Origin: Clostridia bacterium
GTDB lineage: Bacteria > Bacillota > Clostridia > Oscillospirales > CAG-272
Direction of reading: 5' to 3'
NCBI GenBank assembly: GCA_017504605.1
Contig: JAFVQW010000006.1
Coordinates: 1-48,349 of the forward strand
DNA: 48,349 nucleotides
Part shown: piece by piece, positions 17,151-25,336 of the stretch
Layout of the letters: the number at the start of each line of letters is the position of its first letter
Position numbering within the stretch: position 1 is the stretch's first letter
The notes under the pieces: model-generated
What the model was told of the DNA's origin: nothing
Databases searched by the model: none
What the model saw: the letters and a program-made list of their open reading frames with translations, nothing else
Translations under genes and position numbers: made by a program

Positions 17151-18095
17151 ATGTTTGAAGAAATATACCGCCTGATAGAAAAATACCCGAAAATCGTTAT
17201 CCACAGACATAAAAATCCCGACGGAGACGCCCTCGGCGCACAGCTCGGGCTTCGGTATATACTTAAGGATAGCTTCCCGAATAAGGAAATTTACGCCGTC
17301 GGCGATATGACGGAGCGCTACTCCTTTATGCTTGACACGCCCCTTGACGAGATAGAGGACACGGTCTATACGGACGCGCTCGCGATAGTGCTCGACTGCT
17401 CGGCGAAAGCCCTTATATCCGACGAGAGATACACGACGGCCGCGGCAACGGCCCGCATCGACCACCATATCTTCGTCGAGAAAATTGCCGAGGCAGAGCT
17501 TACCGACACCACCTATGAGAGCTGCTGCGGAATGATAGCCGAGCTGGCTATCGAGTGCGGCCTCTCGGTTTCCCCCGCCGCGGCGAGGGCGCTCTATACC
17601 GGTATGGTCACCGACTCGGGTCGCTTCCGCTACGACTCCACGACGGCTAAGACCTTCCGTCTTGCCTCGTTTTTAACCGAGCGCGACTTTGACATAACCG
17701 AGATTTACGGAAATCTCTATGCCGACGAGCTGCCCCTGATGCAGCTTCGCGCAAAATACGTGCTTAAAATTCAAACCACCCCCGAGGGCGTTGCGTATAT
17801 CTATACCCCCCTCGAGGAGGCGAAGAGCTACGGTGTCAGTGACTTTACCCTCTCTCGCGGAATGGTCGGCGTTATGTCCGACGTGCGCGGAATTCACACC
17901 TGGGTAAACTTCACCGAGAGCGAGAGCGGAGTTCTCGCCGAGCTGCGCTCGAGCCGTTACAATATCAACCCCATCGCCGTCAAATACGGCGGCGGCGGAC
18001 ATCAGAAGGCGAGCGGTGCCACGCTTAAAAATAAGGAAGAGGCTATGGCGATGCTCGAGGATTTAAAATCACTCTCGGAGGAAAATAATAAATGA
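17151..18095 (+). CDS. DHH-DHHA1 phosphoesterase, NrnA-type (first copy)
   Basis: NrnA-like enzymes degrade very short oligoribonucleotides and 3'-phosphoadenosine 5'-phosphate. This 314-residue copy has the HRHKNPDGDALGA metal motif, the Asp in AIVLDCS, the DHH signature in RIDHHIF (about residue 102), TGMVTDSGRFRY, and the C-terminal DHHA1 glycine motif KYGGGGHQKASGA. All metal ligands look intact. Its stop overlaps the start of a second copy by four bases. Its place among nucleotide salvage genes fits a role in finishing RNA or DNA oligomers, though NrnA also works in normal RNA turnover. Confidence 0.9.
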   Translation: MFEEIYRLIEKYPKIVIHRHKNPDGDALGAQLGLRYILKDSFPNKEIYAVGDMTERYSFMLDTPLDEIEDTVYTDALAIVLDCSAKALISDERYTTAAATARIDHHIFVEKIAEAELTDTTYESCCGMIAELAIECGLSVSPAAARALYTGMVTDSGRFRYDSTTAKTFRLASFLTERDFDITEIYGNLYADELPLMQLRAKYVLKIQTTPEGVAYIYTPLEEAKSYGVSDFTLSRGMVGVMSDVRGIHTWVNFTESESGVLAELRSSRYNINPIAVKYGGGGHQKASGATLKNKEEAMAMLEDLKSLSEENNK

Positions 18096-19075
18096 ATAAG
18101 GCAGCCGCACGCCGCGTGCTTGACACTATAAAAAAATACGACAGAATAATCATATTCCGTCATTTCAGACCCGACGGAGATGCCGTCGGCTCGACCAAGG
18201 GACTTAAGCGCATATTGGAGCTTTCCTTCCCCGAAAAGGAAATAGTTCTCCAGAACTGCGACTTCTCCGACTATCTCACCTTCCTCGGCGGCGAGGACGA
18301 GCTCCGCGAGGACGGCTTCTACGCCGAGGCTCTCGGCATCGTGGTTGACACCGCCACCGCCGCACGCATATCGAATAAGAAATTCTCGCTCTGTAAGGAG
18401 CTTATCAAAATCGACCACCATATTCCCGTTGAGGACTACGGCGATATTAACTGGGTAGAGGAGGAGCGCTCCTCTTCCTGCGAGCTTATCTCGGCGTTCT
18501 ACTATGAGATGCGGGACGAGCTTAAAATCGATACCGAGGCGGCGACCTACCTCTACGCGGGCCTTGTCACCGACTCGGGCCGCTTCCGCTTCCGCTCGGT
18601 GTCGGGTGAGACTATGCGCCTCGCGGGAATGCTACTCGACCTCGGTGTTGATACCGACCTGCTCTATGCTAATCTTTATATGAAGGAGCTTTCGGAGTTC
18701 AAGTTCGAGGCATACGTGCTCGGGAACATCAATATTACCGAAAACGGCGTTGCCTATATCTATATCGACAGAGCGACTATGGCCGAGTACGGCCTCTCCT
18801 ACGAGAGCGCCTCTGCCGCCGTCTCCTATATGGACTCTATAAAAAACAGCCTTATCTGGATTGCCTTTATCGACACGGCGGACGAGAGCGAAATACGCGT
18901 CCGTCTTCGCTCCCGCTTCGTGACCGTAAATCAGATTGCCGAGAAATACGAGGGCGGCGGCCACGCATGTGCCAGCGGCGCGACGGTGCACAGTTGGGCG
19001 CAGATGGACGAGCTTATTGCCGAGGCGGACCGCGTGCTCGGCGAGTTTAAGAAACAAAACGAAGGATGGCTATAA
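18092..19075 (+). CDS. DHH-DHHA1 phosphoesterase, NrnA-type (second copy)
   Basis: A tandem paralog of the preceding gene, 327 residues, clearly diverged but keeping RHFRPDGDAVG, the Asp in GIVVDTA, KIDHHIPVED (DHH), AGLVTDSGRFRF and KYEGGGHACASGA. Both copies therefore look active. The start ATG overlaps the previous stop (ATGA). Its stop overlaps the surE start by one base. Two different NrnA-type enzymes side by side suggest a split of substrates, for example RNA versus DNA oligomers, or pAp versus oligomers; the sequence alone cannot decide. Confidence 0.88.
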   Translation: MNKAAARRVLDTIKKYDRIIIFRHFRPDGDAVGSTKGLKRILELSFPEKEIVLQNCDFSDYLTFLGGEDELREDGFYAEALGIVVDTATAARISNKKFSLCKELIKIDHHIPVEDYGDINWVEEERSSSCELISAFYYEMRDELKIDTEAATYLYAGLVTDSGRFRFRSVSGETMRLAGMLLDLGVDTDLLYANLYMKELSEFKFEAYVLGNINITENGVAYIYIDRATMAEYGLSYESASAAVSYMDSIKNSLIWIAFIDTADESEIRVRLRSRFVTVNQIAEKYEGGGHACASGATVHSWAQMDELIAEADRVLGEFKKQNEGWL

Positions 19076-19791
19076 TGAATATACTAATCACAAACGACGA
19101 CGGCATCCGCTCTCCGTTTATTCCCCCCCTCGCAAAATGGGCGAGTAAGATAGGCAACGTCACGGTTGCCGCGCCCAAGGTGGAGCAGAGCGGAAAGAGC
19201 CAGTCTATCAACTTCACGCACGAGGTTGAGGCCGTCGAGATAGAGATTGTCCCGGGGCTTTTCGGCTATTCTATAGATTCCACGCCCGCCGACTGCGTAC
19301 GCTTCGGCACTCGCGCGCTCGGGCGGGAGTTTGACTTTATCCTCTCGGGCATCAACCGCGGCTACAACCTCGGTGACGACATCGTTTATTCGGGCACCTG
19401 CGGCGCTATCTTTGAGGGCGCGAGAATGGGTATCCCGGGCCTTGCCGTCTCGACCGACGTGGCGAACCCGCATATACCCGAGGAGTCTCTTGACCTTATG
19501 TGGCGCTTTATTAAGGAGAACGACCTCTACGCCCACAACCCCCTCTATAACGTCAATATTCCCGAGAACCCGCAAGGCATCAGAATTACCAAGCAGGGCG
19601 GTATGTACTACACCGATAGCTTCGTCCACCGGGGCGGCATTATGTACGTCCAGTCGGGCGAAATTAAAAAAGACTCGGGCACCGACCCCACGACCGATAT
19701 TAACACGGTGCGCGCGGGTATGATTTCGGTAACGCCGCTCGTCGCGACCCGTACCGAGATGTCGGTTTTTGAGAAATTAAAGAATATATAA
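19075..19791 (+). CDS. surE: 5'-nucleotidase SurE
   Basis: Removes phosphate from nucleoside 5'- and 3'-monophosphates; some members also attack short oligonucleotides or polyphosphate. The start is set at MNILITNDDGIRS (238 residues), eight bases after AAGGA; an ATG three codons earlier has no proper site. Family motifs: TNDDG with two metal Asp, APKVEQSGKSQSI, STPADCVRFG, LSGINRGYNLGDDIVYSGT. Last gene of the salvage operon, followed by a terminator. It would supply nucleosides to DeoD, Cdd and Udp. Confidence 0.95.
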   Translation: MNILITNDDGIRSPFIPPLAKWASKIGNVTVAAPKVEQSGKSQSINFTHEVEAVEIEIVPGLFGYSIDSTPADCVRFGTRALGREFDFILSGINRGYNLGDDIVYSGTCGAIFEGARMGIPGLAVSTDVANPHIPEESLDLMWRFIKENDLYAHNPLYNVNIPENPQGIRITKQGGMYYTDSFVHRGGIMYVQSGEIKKDSGTDPTTDINTVRAGMISVTPLVATRTEMSVFEKLKNI

Positions 19792-19805
19792 AGGAAAAAG
19801 ATAAA

Positions 19806-19838
19806 GGAAGAGACTACACCGTAATCTCTTCCTTTTTT
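19806..19838. terminator. Terminator after surE
   Basis: The stem 19806-19817 with 19821-19832 has the same arms as the terminator at 738-766 but a shorter loop; six T follow. It is also downstream of the convergent RNase lipoprotein gene and may serve both. Confidence 0.88.
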
Positions 19839-19851
19839 ATTTTGGTTATGC

Positions 19852-20994
19852 CTAACTACGGCCCGTAAGGGTTGAATATACCACGTCCACGTATGGCGAC
19901 GGGCCCTTTAGCGACGAGGAGCCGTTCGTCTCGTAGCCGAACCGCTCGCCCCAGCCGCCGTGATAATTGAGATATTCCTGGAAATCGTCGTAGTGGTTAT
20001 AGGTATAGAATACGTGGAGCTCGCCCGCGCCGAAGGTGCCGTCGCCGCTAAGGTCGCGCCGACCGTAAACGAGCCGACACTCGCCCCTCGTAATCTTGTT
20101 GCCGTTGTTGTAGGTGTGCGTGCCTATATCCATTTCCCAGTATTGGAGCTTACCGCCGCAGCCCGAAATGTTCGGCAGCTCGGGCTCTCTCGGGTACCTC
20201 TCGGTGTCACCTATAAAAAAGCTGTGATTTGCTCTTAGGTACTCGCCCCAGGGGCTCTGTGCGGGGTTTGGCTTCTTGACGCTCGTATAATTAGCGGGGA
20301 AGGCGCCGTCGGTACCGCCGAAGGCGAACATATAAGCCGCAATCTCCTCGAGGGTCACGTACGCCGCCCCCCTGTAAATGCGAAACGCGACCTCGCCCGT
20401 GGGCTCGTATACCACGTAGGTATTGCCGTTGTCCTCGTAGCACATATCGGAATTTCTTATAAATACGCCGCTCTCCTCGGGTCTGTTATTGGCGACGGTC
20501 GGCTCCTTAGCCTGCGTGCCGTTCTCGCCCGAGAGTAAATAGTGCTGCGTTCTGTAATAGGCGTCGATAAAGTCCGAAGCGGGAGTGTAGCCCCCGTAGA
20601 ACTCGCTCTTATCTACGTCAGTATATGGGTCGGCGTGCTCGTCGGGCTCACCCGTGACGGTAATCCGAACACTGTCCGAGAGGTCGCCGTAGCGCGCCGT
20701 GACCGTCGCGGTGCCCACCCCGACCGACTTAACGAAGCCGTATTCGTCAACCGTCACGGCCTCTCCGATAACGCTCCACTGCACGCGCGAGGTGACACTG
20801 TAAGCCTCTTTTATCTCGAGCACCCGCACGCCGCCAAGACCGATAGATATACTCTCCTCGCCCTCTATCTCAAGCGAGCCGAGGTCCCCAGTTCCCTCGC
20901 CCTCGGGCTCGTCTGGCGGCACACAGCCGACAAGGAGCGAGAGAATTATAGCGAGTGCTATAAGTAAAGCCGAAAGTCTAAGATATAATTTCAT
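19852..20994 (-). CDS. Lipoprotein with Ig-like (BIG2) domain and C-terminal barnase-like ribonuclease domain
   Basis: A 380-residue predicted lipoprotein: signal peptide with lipobox LLVGC (Cys 24). Residues about 40-115 form a BIG2-type Ig-like domain (VQWSVIGEAVTVDEYGFVKS, GTATVTARYGD). Residues about 125-380 end in a pattern like barnase/microbial RNase: YWEMDIG matches the barnase READIN (catalytic Glu), TRGECRLVY supplies the two arginines and YNHYDDFQEY the catalytic His. Upstream YPREPELP also resembles the barnase NREGKLP. All four key residues are present in order, so activity is plausible. It would act on the outer face of the membrane, probably on RNA. It is convergent with the salvage operon. 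Confidence 0.72.
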   Translation of the reverse strand: MKLYLRLSALLIALAIILSLLVGCVPPDEPEGEGTGDLGSLEIEGEESISIGLGGVRVLEIKEAYSVTSRVQWSVIGEAVTVDEYGFVKSVGVGTATVTARYGDLSDSVRITVTGEPDEHADPYTDVDKSEFYGGYTPASDFIDAYYRTQHYLLSGENGTQAKEPTVANNRPEESGVFIRNSDMCYEDNGNTYVVYEPTGEVAFRIYRGAAYVTLEEIAAYMFAFGGTDGAFPANYTSVKKPNPAQSPWGEYLRANHSFFIGDTERYPREPELPNISGCGGKLQYWEMDIGTHTYNNGNKITRGECRLVYGRRDLSGDGTFGAGELHVFYTYNHYDDFQEYLNYHGGWGERFGYETNGSSSLKGPSPYVDVVYSTLTGRS

Positions 20995-21028
20995 ATAATC
21001 CCCGTTTTAAATAATTTTCTTCCCCTCT

Positions 21029-21057
21029 ATTTTATCCTATTTTTATATAATAGTCAA
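21029..21057 (-). promoter_or_regulatory. Promoter of the RNase-like lipoprotein gene
   Basis: Minus strand: TTGACT (21052-21057), 17-bp spacer, TAAAAT (21029-21034). About 35 bp before the start codon. Confidence 0.7.
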
Positions 21058-21086
21058 GTATAGGGCATTGGAAATCTACTTATAAA

Positions 21087-21124
21087 AAGAAGCGGCTCTC
21101 GCATTTTAGCAAGAATCGCTTCTT
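21087..21124 (-). terminator. Terminator of the AAA/DUF4143 ATPase gene
   Basis: Outer stem AAGAAGCG/CGCTTCTT (21087-21094 with 21117-21124) with a 22-nt, partly paired interior. On the minus strand CTTCTTTTTAT follows. It begins five bases after the stop codon. Confidence 0.7.
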
Positions 21125-21128
21125 GAAA

Positions 21129-22328
21129 TTATTCGTTCAAAAGGAACTTGATGATGTTGAAATGCTTAATACCGTTACGGGAGAAATCGGGAAGGTCGCC
21201 CGAAACAACGTATTTAGGGTAATTATCCCTTATTCGTTCAAGATTACCAAACTCACGCTCTACCGTTTCGGGTGATGCAAGAAGATAGCATACTTGTACG
21301 TACAAAATATCGGAGCCCTTGTAGGCAACAAAATCTATCTCGTATTCATCGGTTTTACCGACCTTTACGTCGTAGCCGCGATACAGCAGCTCAAGATAAA
21401 CGATATTCTCGTAAAGCTTGTTATAATCCATCTCACCGCTCGTCTTCACACAGTTGCGAAGCCCCAAATCAACGGTGTAATATTTTTCATTCGTCGTGAG
21501 CAGCCTCTTGCCCTTAATATCGTATCGCTGTGCGCTGTAAATTATCATCGCCTTTTTAATATAATCAATATACGAAATAACGGTTTCGACGGTAGTGTTA
21601 ACCCCCTCTGCCTTCAGCGCAGCAACAATTGAGCGCGCCGAAAACGGATTGGCGATATTATCCATCAAAAACGCGAGAATCATATTAAGAAGCCCCACGT
21701 CCTTGATGCTGTTTCTTTGAATAACGTCCTTTACCACTATCGCCTCGTAGGTGTCGGAAAGATAGGGCTCAAGAGAAATTTCCTCAAGAGAAAAGCGCAT
21801 AGGCAATCCGCCAAATCGCAAATAGTCCGAAAAAACAGCCTCGTCAGAGGTGTATTTTCCGTTCTGCTGCTGTATTGCTTTTGCCTCGGAGAGTGTAAAG
21901 GGATATACACGGATTTGAATATACCGACCGGCAATCAGCGTAGCAAGCTCCCCGGAAAGAAGCTTGGAATTAGACCCGGTGATATAGATATCGCAGTCCA
22001 CGTCAACGAGCAAGGACGAAACAACCTCCTCCCACTTACTGACGAGCTGTATTTCATCAAGGAAGACGTAAACCCTTCCCTCCACAGCCTCGTGGGAGGA
22101 AATGAGATGCTCGTATAAAGTATCTCCGTCCTTGAACCGCTTGTTTCTTTTGGATTCGAGACTGATGCTTATAATATTAGATTTCGGAACGCCCCTGTTC
22201 ACAAGATGATCTTGAATTTGAGAAAGAAGAACGGTCTTACCCGACCGCCGAACACCCGTCAATACCTTTATTATTTTTTTATCAATAAGCGGAATGATTT
22301 GATCAAGATATGCCTGCCTTAATATCAT
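21129..22328 (-). CDS. ATP-binding protein, AAA_14 plus DUF4143 type
   Basis: A 399-residue ATPase of a family common in several copies per genome in anaerobes. Seen are the Walker A GVRRSGKTVLLSQI (about residues 25-38), Walker B YVFLDEIQLVSKWEE, the arginine-region ITGSNSKLLSGE and TLIAGRYIQIRVYPFTLSEA, and a C-terminal DUF4143 half with FEIDF-like YEIDFVAYKGSD, resembling a nuclease-fold core. The role is unknown. Codon usage is more AT-rich than in the neighbours and it stands as a single gene with its own promoter and terminator between two unrelated operons, which suggests acquisition. ATG start after AGGAGGT. Confidence 0.88.
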   Translation of the reverse strand: MILRQAYLDQIIPLIDKKIIKVLTGVRRSGKTVLLSQIQDHLVNRGVPKSNIISISLESKRNKRFKDGDTLYEHLISSHEAVEGRVYVFLDEIQLVSKWEEVVSSLLVDVDCDIYITGSNSKLLSGELATLIAGRYIQIRVYPFTLSEAKAIQQQNGKYTSDEAVFSDYLRFGGLPMRFSLEEISLEPYLSDTYEAIVVKDVIQRNSIKDVGLLNMILAFLMDNIANPFSARSIVAALKAEGVNTTVETVISYIDYIKKAMIIYSAQRYDIKGKRLLTTNEKYYTVDLGLRNCVKTSGEMDYNKLYENIVYLELLYRGYDVKVGKTDEYEIDFVAYKGSDILYVQVCYLLASPETVEREFGNLERIRDNYPKYVVSGDLPDFSRNGIKHFNIIKFLLNE

Positions 22329-22357
22329 ATAGCACCTCCTATTCTTATTCTGCCCAT

Positions 22358-22386
22358 ATTATAGCATACAAAACCCCGATTGTCAA
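22358..22386 (-). promoter_or_regulatory. Promoter of the AAA/DUF4143 ATPase gene
   Basis: Minus strand: TTGACA (22381-22386), 17-bp spacer, TGC-TATAAT extended -10 (22358-22363). Close to consensus. Confidence 0.82.
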
Positions 22387-22388
22387 TA

Positions 22389-22416
22389 TTTTTGTCAGTC
22401 TTTAAACTGACAAAAA
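22389..22416. repeat. 11-bp inverted repeat upstream of the ATPase promoter
   Basis: TTTTTGTCAGT (22389-22399) and its exact complement (22406-22416) flank a 6-nt loop. It starts three bases behind the -35 box. A weaker outer pair (22370-22381 and 22421-22433) extends it. It could be an operator or the end of a small mobile piece. Confidence 0.5.
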
Positions 22417-22465
22417 TTAAAAATCGAGGATTTTGACCGTCAATGCTTGTGTGAGGAGCTATACG

Positions 22466-22498
22466 ATAAAAAGAACCGCACCCGAGGGTGCGGTTCTT
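22466..22498 (-). terminator. Terminator of the ABC transporter-nuclease operon
   Basis: A perfect 13-bp stem (22471-22483 with 22486-22498) and tight loop, followed on the minus strand by a T-run. It ends the last gene of the long minus-strand cluster. Confidence 0.9.
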
Positions 22499-22530
22499 TA
22501 CAATTTTTATTAAACAGCCTATGTAGGCGT

Positions 22531-25251
22531 TTATTCTGCTACGGGCTTATAAACAACCTCGATAGCAGTTACGCGAACCTGCTTGCCGTCAGAGCCGTTC
22601 TTTACGGTATTAAGGAGAACCGAATTGCCGGAAACTGCGGTCTCAACGTTGCTTATGTCGGTAGTAGTACCGTCAACGTAGAGGAATGCATAGGTGCCGG
22701 TAAGGGTAGTTACCTTAATGGAAACAAGCTCATATCCCTCGGGAACCGTTATAGTAAGCGTGCCTGCGGGAGTGTCGGTTGCGTAAATACGGATATGGTC
22801 ACCGTTATAAGCCTTACCGCTGTTGCTGCCGCCGTCAACCTTAACAGTTACGTTATCGTCAAGATTGAAGGACTGCTTGGTGGTGGAGGAAGTCCAACCG
22901 TTTGCAGTAATAAGCTCAGCAATAGTCTTGCTGGCAGTAATAGCGTTAGGGTCTACGTCGCCGCCGCCTACGTCGCCGCCGCCCTCACCGGGCTGTTCGG
23001 GATCGGGAGTCTCGGGAGCTGCGGGAGCATAGCTCGTATTGTAAAGGCTGAGAGTAAAGGTCTCGCCCTTGATGTAGTCGGACTTCTTAGCCTCAACGTT
23101 GCCGTAGTTATTGTAGGTCTTCGGAACGTAAAGAGTGCCGTCGATGTCAACAGCGTATGCCTTAAGCTCCTCGTTGTATGCCCACTTCGACTCTGCGGTC
23201 TCACCTGCAAGAAGGTTGATGTAGTCACCGTTCTTGACGATGTTGAGGTAGGTCTTGGTCTCGCCTACGTAGAAGTATACGTAGTAGGTGCCGTCTGCGT
23301 TACCCTCAAGGTAGAAGGTGGCCGCAAGAGCCTTGTCAGCGGTGAGGTTCCAGCGGAAGTTAAAACCGGAAACGGTAGTACCGTCAAGATACTTCATCTC
23401 GCCGTTGTTCTCGTAGCCGATGTTGAACTCAACTGCCATAAGGCCGAGCGAGTAGGTGTCGCCGTCCGTGTAATCAGACTTCTTAGCCTCAACGTTGCCA
23501 TAACCCTTGTAGTTCTTGGGAACGAAAACAGTACCGTCAACGTCAACCACGAGAGCCTCAAGCGCTACGTCGTAGGTCCATACAGACTTGCCCTCGGTAG
23601 CTGCAAGAAGGTTGGTGTAGTTACCGTTCTTAACGATGTTAAGGTAGGTCTTAGCACCATCCTTCATGAAGTATACGTAGTAGCCGCCATCAACTATCTC
23701 AACGAAGAACTCGGTAGCTTTCGTAACGTCGTCGGTGAGGTTCCAGCGGTACTCAACGGGCTCTCCGGTCTTGTTGTTGATCGAATTGGTTCCGTCAAGG
23801 TACTTCTTCACGCCGTCCTTGTCGGTAAAGCCGAAGTAGTAGGGAGTGTTAGCGGTGTAGCCGGTCTTCACGGGAACGAGGGTCACGTCGAAGGTCTTGG
23901 TGTTGCTCGTCTCGCCGATAGTAGCGGTAACGGTAATGGTAACGGTGGTCTCGGTCTCGGGAATGGTGAACGCGATGGACTTGCCGTCAGCAGCAACTAC
24001 AGCATACTCGCTGTCAGATGCCCAGGAGAGAACAACCTCGGTGTAGTCAGCGCCTGCGGTAGCGACGTCAACGGTCTTGTCCTGGCCGAGCTTCTCAACC
24101 ATCTCAAGAGCGTCAAGCTCGAAGTTAATCTTCTCCTCGTCGGTCTTGCCTGCAAACTCAATGTAGTTGAAGCAGTCTGCGGATACGGGCATAAGGTAGG
24201 GAGTGCCGTTGTAAGCGATAAGAACGCCGGTAACGTCGGCAATCCAGTCGCGCTTAGCTGCGTGAGCCGCATCAATAACCGCCTTGTCAGCACACGAGGT
24301 GGTGCTGTCATCATTGGTAACGATATCGAAGCTGGTGGGAAGGTCGGTAACGTAGGTTCTGATGTAGCTCTCTACGCCGTTAAGCGAGAAGAAGAGGTAC
24401 TGGCTGTTAGCAACGTCAAGCTCCTGACCGCCGATGGTAACGCCCTTAATGGTGATAAGTGCGCCAACGTACTCGAGAATATCCTCGCCTGCACCGAACT
24501 TCGCGGAAACGTCGATAGCAGAGGTGCTCTGCTTGTTAGTGTCGATAATTCTCGGGGTAGCGTTCTTAAGCTCGTACATACCCTGGTAGATATCAACCTC
24601 GCCGCTGATACCGACGGTCATACCAACCTCGATACCGAGCTTAACGGGGTCGTCTTCCATATCGTATGCATAGTAGCCGCCCTTACCGGATGCGTCAACT
24701 GCAAAGATGTGGTTACGCTTGTTGCCCGCGCTCTTCGAGTTAAGAGCAACAACGATACCCTCAACGGTAGCGCTCTCGCCGTCCTTCTTCGCTCTGTACT
24801 CATCATAAGTGATGGGGTTATACGCGGGAGTAAAGAAGTTAAAGGTAAGGGTGTCAGAGGTGCCGTCGCCTGCCTTAACCGTAGCGGTAAGGGTGAAGTC
24901 GAAGTCCTCTGTGGTCCTCTCGTTAACGTCAATCTTGGTAGGGGTAGCGCCCGAGCCCTGAATGACCTTAACCTTGGTCTCGTCGGTCTCGTCTACAGTC
25001 CAAACGACATCGTAGGCAACGCCGGCGATAACAACCTGGGAAACGCGCTCGAAGTCAGCGTACTTGGTAGCGCACGCGGTGTCCGAGCCCTCGGGCTTAA
25101 CCTGCTCGCCCTTGTACATATTGCTTACGTACTGGACTGCCTTGTCGAGCTTGTAGGTGATTTCGGGGGTCTCGGGCTCTTCGGGCTTACAAGCCACGAG
25201 AAGACCGAAGCACATAACAAGCGCAAGGAACAAAACTAAAAGTTTTTTCAT
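22531..25251 (-). CDS. Large lipoprotein with OB-fold, Ig-like and duplicated repeat domains
   Basis: A 906-residue predicted lipoprotein (lipobox LLVAC, Cys 21). Residues about 30-140 look Ig-like. Residues about 150-370 look like one or two OB-fold modules (ITYDEYRAKKDGESATVEG, GYYAYDMEDD, VGMTVGISGEVDIYQGMYEL), a pattern found in secreted nucleic-acid-acting proteins. Residues about 375-460 form another Ig-like domain. Residues about 466-745 are two tandem copies of a roughly 140-residue module (KYLDGT, RWNLT, YLNIVKNG, YGNVEAKKSDY). The last 150 residues form a beta-rich domain behind a Glu/Gly/Asp/Pro linker. No catalytic motif was recognised. A role in binding nucleic acid for the adjacent nuclease and importer is inferred. 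AAGGAG site. Confidence 0.7.
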   Translation of the reverse strand: MKKLLVLFLALVMCFGLLVACKPEEPETPEITYKLDKAVQYVSNMYKGEQVKPEGSDTACATKYADFERVSQVVIAGVAYDVVWTVDETDETKVKVIQGSGATPTKIDVNERTTEDFDFTLTATVKAGDGTSDTLTFNFFTPAYNPITYDEYRAKKDGESATVEGIVVALNSKSAGNKRNHIFAVDASGKGGYYAYDMEDDPVKLGIEVGMTVGISGEVDIYQGMYELKNATPRIIDTNKQSTSAIDVSAKFGAGEDILEYVGALITIKGVTIGGQELDVANSQYLFFSLNGVESYIRTYVTDLPTSFDIVTNDDSTTSCADKAVIDAAHAAKRDWIADVTGVLIAYNGTPYLMPVSADCFNYIEFAGKTDEEKINFELDALEMVEKLGQDKTVDVATAGADYTEVVLSWASDSEYAVVAADGKSIAFTIPETETTVTITVTATIGETSNTKTFDVTLVPVKTGYTANTPYYFGFTDKDGVKKYLDGTNSINNKTGEPVEYRWNLTDDVTKATEFFVEIVDGGYYVYFMKDGAKTYLNIVKNGNYTNLLAATEGKSVWTYDVALEALVVDVDGTVFVPKNYKGYGNVEAKKSDYTDGDTYSLGLMAVEFNIGYENNGEMKYLDGTTVSGFNFRWNLTADKALAATFYLEGNADGTYYVYFYVGETKTYLNIVKNGDYINLLAGETAESKWAYNEELKAYAVDIDGTLYVPKTYNNYGNVEAKKSDYIKGETFTLSLYNTSYAPAAPETPDPEQPGEGGGDVGGGDVDPNAITASKTIAELITANGWTSSTTKQSFNLDDNVTVKVDGGSNSGKAYNGDHIRIYATDTPAGTLTITVPEGYELVSIKVTTLTGTYAFLYVDGTTTDISNVETAVSGNSVLLNTVKNGSDGKQVRVTAIEVVYKPVAE

Positions 25252-25336
25252 GGGAATCTCCTTTTTCTTTTTTATTTTAAAATTAATTAGTAATTAATTA
25301 ATTTATCATAAAGTAATTAGAGAATTGCGTTTTTCC

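Noticed and set aside
22447..25239. A 930-codon open frame on the plus strand opposite the OB-fold lipoprotein gene
   Set aside because: No signal peptide, motif or ribosome binding site; the composition is that of an antisense shadow, and the opposite strand has a lipoprotein signal, repeats and AAGGAG.
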